Origin: DASQZT01 sp963728965
GTDB lineage: Bacteria > Acidobacteriota > Terriglobia > Bryobacterales > Bryobacteraceae
Length of the DNA stretch: 64,000 bases
Reading direction: 5' to 3'
Assembly: GCA_963728965.1 (NCBI GenBank)
Contig: CAVSMH010000002.1
Location: 434,001-498,000 of the forward strand
The notes beneath the pieces are model-generated. The model saw only the letters and a list, made by a program, of their open reading frames with translations, was not told the origin of the DNA and did no database searches. The translations under genes were made by a program, and so were the position numbers. Within the stretch, counting starts at the first letter, position 1. The number at the start of each line of letters is the position of its first letter. Below are positions 61,136 through 64,000 of the stretch, piece by piece.

Positions 61136-61713
61136 AGCTTTACTGCGCCACGGGGAACAGGGGCAAACTGCGGGAGTTCCGCCTGGCGGCGAAGCATGCG
61201 CCGGTGGAGGTCGAACTGTTGCCGGACTACGCCGCTCTTCCGGGGTGTAGCGAAGACGGCGCCACGTTCGAAGAAAACGCGATCCGCAAAGCGCTCCATT
61301 ACGGGCCGCACGCGCCCGGCGTGCTGTTTGCGGACGATTCCGGCCTGGAGGTGGATGCCCTGGGCGGCGCTCCGGGCATTTATTCGGCCCGATTCGCCGG
61401 GCCGGGCGCTACCGATGCGTCCAACAATCGGCTGCTGCTCAAGCGCTTGCGCAGCGTGAAGAATCGCGCCGCGCGGTTCGTGTGCTGGATCGCCCTGGTG
61501 AAAGGCGACCGCCTGCTGGCCACCTATCGCGGGGCGGTTGAAGGCGTGATTCTCGAGGCGCCGCGGGGCGATGGCGGCTTCGGCTACGACCCGCTGTTCT
61601 ACTATCCGCCGTACGGCAGCACATTCGGCGAAGCGGACGAAGCATCGAAGTTTCTGGTGAGCCATCGCGGGCAGGCGCTCCGGGGCATGCTCGCGGCTCA
61701 GAACTGGAAGTAG
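61132..61713 (+). CDS. rdgB: XTP/dITP diphosphatase (RdgB/HAM1)
   Basis: 193 aa; removes non-canonical purine nucleotides such as dITP and XTP. It begins at TTG 61132 inside the rph stop (TTGA) with MKLYCATGNRGKLREFRLA; ADDSGLEVDALGGAPGIYSARF, GDGGFGYDPLFYYP and SHRGQALRGM are the family signatures. The non-ATG start is supported by the coupling and by the conserved N-terminus. Its last 16 bp overlap the convergent MBOAT gene. Confidence 0.96.
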   Translation: MKLYCATGNRGKLREFRLAAKHAPVEVELLPDYAALPGCSEDGATFEENAIRKALHYGPHAPGVLFADDSGLEVDALGGAPGIYSARFAGPGATDASNNRLLLKRLRSVKNRAARFVCWIALVKGDRLLATYRGAVEGVILEAPRGDGGFGYDPLFYYPPYGSTFGEADEASKFLVSHRGQALRGMLAAQNWK

Positions 61714-63089
61714 AGGAACGGCGAGACCTGCCCGCCGTACATCGCCACCAGGCACGCCACGAACAGCAGCGTGAGGCCCAATGCCTCCACCGGCCGCCAG
61801 GAGTGCTTGATCTCGAACGTATTGGGACCGAAGTGCGCCAGGCTTCCCGCGATCACCAGCATCACGATGAGCACCGCGGCGCCGGTCATGATGACGCCGG
61901 TCTGCGGGATCAGCATGCGGTTCATCAGGGTCAGAGCATCCTGCCAGGTGGCCGCCCGGAAGAACACCCAGCCGAACACGGCCAGCAGGAAGGTGAACAC
62001 GCGCTGACTCCACACCGGCTGGCGGTCCCAGATCCAGGGCCAGGCGCGGTACACACTCAGCAGCAGGCCGTGATAGCCGCCCCAGATCACGAACGTCCAG
62101 CCCGCGCCGTGCCACAACCCGCCGAGCAGCATGGTGATCATGAGGTTGCGGTAGGTCTTCCATTCCGCGCCGCGGCTTCCGCCCAGCGGGATGTAGAGAT
62201 AGTCGCGCAGGCAGCGGGACAGGGAGATATGCCACCGGCGCCAGAAATCGGACGGGTTCAGGGCCTGGTAAGGCGAATTGAAGTTCTGCGGGATGTGCAT
62301 CCCGAACAGGTGCCCGAGCCCGACGGCCATGTTGCTGTAGCCCGCGAAATCGAAATAGAGCTGGTAACTGTAACCCAGCATGAGCAGCCACGCCCCGCCG
62401 CTGCCCAACGACGCCACGTGGTGGAACGCCGGGTCGATCACCGCGGCAATGGTATCGGCGATGAGCATTTTCTGCGCCATACCGATGGCGAAGAACGACC
62501 AGCCGAGATCGAGCGCCTGCCCGCGCTCCTTGTGGTCGATGTTGTCGAGGTCTTCCTGAAGTTCGGAAAACCGCACGATGGGGCCGGCCACCAGTTGCGA
62601 AAACAGCGAGACGTAGCAGGCAAACTCCCAGAAATTCCGCGTGGGAGTGATGCGCCGCCGGTAGGAATCGACGATGTAGGTGATGGTGTGGAAGGTGTAG
62701 AACGAAATGCCGACCGGTAGAACGATATCCAGGGGTTCGAGCGGAGGGTGCCTGGTCCACCCTTGCAAGGCCCAGTTCATGGTGCGGATGGCCAGGCCCG
62801 CGTACTTGAAAATGCCGAGCAGTGTGAGGTCCACCACGATGGGCGCGACGAGCAGCAGGCGGCGCGCCCGCGGATTCTCCCGGTAGCGCAGGAAACCCAG
62901 CCCGGCGCTGTAGCTCACCACGGTGGAGAACAGCATCAACAGGCAGAATTTCGGATTCCAATACCCGTAAAACACATAGCCGGTGATGGCCAGCCAGACG
63001 TAGCGCGCGTTCTTGGTGCGCATCAGCCAGAACACGGCGTAGGTGATCGGGAGGAAGACGAAAAGGAAGATGGCGCTATTGAACAGCAT
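61698..63089 (-). CDS. MBOAT-family O-acyltransferase (AlgI-like)
   Basis: 463-aa multi-pass membrane O-acyltransferase. Family motifs: SYYTFHTITYIVDSYRR in the form FYTFHTITYIVDSYRR, VAGPIVRFSELQEDLDN, DFWRRWHISLSRCLRDYLYI and the catalytic His of LLGGLWHGAGWTFVIWGGYHG. It moves acetyl groups across the inner membrane for polysaccharide or cell-wall O-acetylation. The downstream partner in the operon (transcribed first) is the SGNH protein whose gene overlaps this one by 14 bp, as in AlgI-AlgJ-like pairs. Confidence 0.93.
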   Translation of the reverse strand: MLFNSAIFLFVFLPITYAVFWLMRTKNARYVWLAITGYVFYGYWNPKFCLLMLFSTVVSYSAGLGFLRYRENPRARRLLLVAPIVVDLTLLGIFKYAGLAIRTMNWALQGWTRHPPLEPLDIVLPVGISFYTFHTITYIVDSYRRRITPTRNFWEFACYVSLFSQLVAGPIVRFSELQEDLDNIDHKERGQALDLGWSFFAIGMAQKMLIADTIAAVIDPAFHHVASLGSGGAWLLMLGYSYQLYFDFAGYSNMAVGLGHLFGMHIPQNFNSPYQALNPSDFWRRWHISLSRCLRDYLYIPLGGSRGAEWKTYRNLMITMLLGGLWHGAGWTFVIWGGYHGLLLSVYRAWPWIWDRQPVWSQRVFTFLLAVFGWVFFRAATWQDALTLMNRMLIPQTGVIMTGAAVLIVMLVIAGSLAHFGPNTFEIKHSWRPVEALGLTLLFVACLVAMYGGQVSPFLYFQF

Positions 63090-64000
63090 TGGTGGTTCGG
63101 TCCCGGTTCAAAATGCCATCGGTGCGCAGGCGGCCGGCCAGCGCCGCGGCCAGGATGCGGACGCCCTTGGCCGTCCAGTGGTGGTCTTCGCGATACAGGC
63201 AGGTGTCGCCGGTGGCGAGATCGCCGGCGGCATAGGGCTCGAGCACCCTTAACCCGTTCACGACGGGAATGCCGCGCGTCTCGAGCGCGCGCGCCAGGCG
63301 GTCGAGGTAGCGCGGTCCGCCGGGCGCCGCGGGATCCACCAGGTGTCCATAGAGGGTGTACTTGTTGGGAATCAGCATGACGTAGGAGCGCAGGCCGCGC
63401 TCGGCGAGCCGGCGCTGGAACTCCGTGAAGTAGGCCACCTGGCGGGCCACGAAGGCGTCCGAAGGCGGATCCTGCGCGCGCTCGACTTCCTGCTTCAGGC
63501 ACAACAGCCGGTCGCCTCGCGGGGTGCGGAACGCCGCCACGCTGTCGCGGTAGCGGTTGGGCAGGATTCGGTCGTCGGAGATCCGTTTGAAGAGCCGGAT
63601 GGACAGCACTTCAAGCGGCGAGATGTTCCACACGCCGGTCAGGTATCGCTTGACGAACTGCGCCTCGGTGCGCAGATCCCAGTAGCGGTCGTGGCCCAGC
63701 AGCGCCGTGCCGATCCGGTCGGTTTTCCACGGCGCGCCTTCCACTTCCGAAAGGCGGTGGGTAAACTGCTCCCATTCGAGCAGGACGACGACCGGGTGCT
63801 GGCCGGGAAAGCGGCCCAGCAGCCAGTCGAGCGCGCGCAGGTTTTGCGGATCCCACCAGAAGTGCCCGCCATTGTACATGCGCAGCCCGGTCTCGCGCGT
63901 CATTACGGCGGGCAAGGTCTCGGTATCGGACAGCCCGCCGCCGTAGGCAAAAGAGGCCCCGGAGAAAAGCAGCAGATCGATCTTCCCATCGGGCGGCACC
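63076..64000 (-). CDS. SGNH/AlgJ-like O-acetyltransferase partner, N-terminus outside the window
   Basis: At least 307 residues; the gene runs off the window, and GTG 63999 is probably internal. The SGNH block I appears as LLFSGASFAYGGGL (Ser of GAS instead of GDS) and the block V DxxH as REDHHWTAKG near the C-terminus. This is the periplasmic transferase partner of MBOAT proteins (AlgJ/AlgX-like role). The Asp next to the catalytic Ser is replaced by Ala, common in this subgroup and not proof of inactivity. Confidence 0.8.
   Translation of the reverse strand, partial: VPPDGKIDLLLFSGASFAYGGGLSDTETLPAVMTRETGLRMYNGGHFWWDPQNLRALDWLLGRFPGQHPVVVLLEWEQFTHRLSEVEGAPWKTDRIGTALLGHDRYWDLRTEAQFVKRYLTGVWNISPLEVLSIRLFKRISDDRILPNRYRDSVAAFRTPRGDRLLCLKQEVERAQDPPSDAFVARQVAYFTEFQRRLAERGLRSYVMLIPNKYTLYGHLVDPAAPGGPRYLDRLARALETRGIPVVNGLRVLEPYAAGDLATGDTCLYREDHHWTAKGVRILAAALAGRLRTDGILNRDRTTNAVQ

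Noticed and set aside
1..64000. CRISPR arrays, prophage, integrase or complete insertion sequences
   Set aside because: No regularly spaced direct repeats, no integrase, no phage structural genes; the only mobile trace is the IS701-type fragment.

Overview
The window is high-GC, gene-dense DNA from a Gram-negative-type bacterium. It encodes lipid A synthesis (lpxB), TolC-type outer-membrane proteins and a TonB-dependent receptor. The mix of families points to Acidobacteriota, most likely the Solibacter/Bryobacter side: YtrA-like GntR regulator, VWA-domain secreted protein, BNR-propeller protein over 1000 residues, TIGR02999-type ECF sigma factor beside a TPR-tailed Ser/Thr kinase, and adaptor-rich MacB-like export clusters. 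This placement is inferred from gene content; no rRNA gene is present. I found no tRNA, CRISPR array, complete insertion sequence or prophage.

Layout. 0-6 kb: end of a GntR regulator with its own promoter/operator, galE, a thioredoxin-fold lipoprotein-like protein, an HExxH metallopeptidase, an MFS transporter, two very short genes and an MBL-fold hydrolase. 6.5-12.3 kb: a translationally coupled RND efflux operon (TolC, adaptor, pump, DUF2892 protein). 12.4-16.7 kb: a minus-strand ABC export operon (two FtsX-like permeases, adaptor, ATPase). 17-20.7 kb: MFS transporter and trpS, then divergent rlmD. 20.9-24 kb: a probable copper-uptake locus (Cys-rich exported protein, OprC-like TonB receptor, YHS protein). 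24-31.7 kb: leuS, VWA protein, nfo, a small zinc-ribbon-like protein, pnp and rpsO. 31.8-37.3 kb: GH29 fucosidase, TPR protein, response regulator, rpmB and a class A PBP. 37.3-42.4 kb: an enhancer-binding-protein-like regulator, a non-coding interval with a predicted sigma-54 promoter, an inactive M1-peptidase homologue and lpxB. 42.4-51.2 kb: a hypothetical protein and an export cluster with three adaptors, one permease and TolC but no ATPase. 51.6-54.8 kb: BNR-propeller protein. 54.9-59.8 kb: decayed IS701-type transposase, then ECF sigma factor, unknown protein and Ser/Thr kinase. 59.8-64 kb: a lipoprotein, rph-rdgB with a tiny membrane protein, and an MBOAT/SGNH O-acetylation pair cut by the window end.

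The strongest unusual signals are: (1) 38.88-39.23 kb, where a regulator carrying GVATGV instead of GAFTGA faces a 12-bp inverted repeat, a good -24/-12 promoter and a roughly 210-nt interval rich in GGA motifs, some of them in hairpin loops, which could be a regulatory RNA of the CsrB/RsmZ kind; (2) the copper receptor locus, whose CxxxM and HxM motifs match the metal site described for OprC; (3) an M1-family protein with all three zinc ligands replaced; (4) an nfo gene whose conserved N-terminus has no ATG, GTG or TTG start; (5) a three-adaptor, ATPase-less export cluster; and (6) an unknown membrane-associated protein between an ECF sigma factor and a Ser/Thr kinase.
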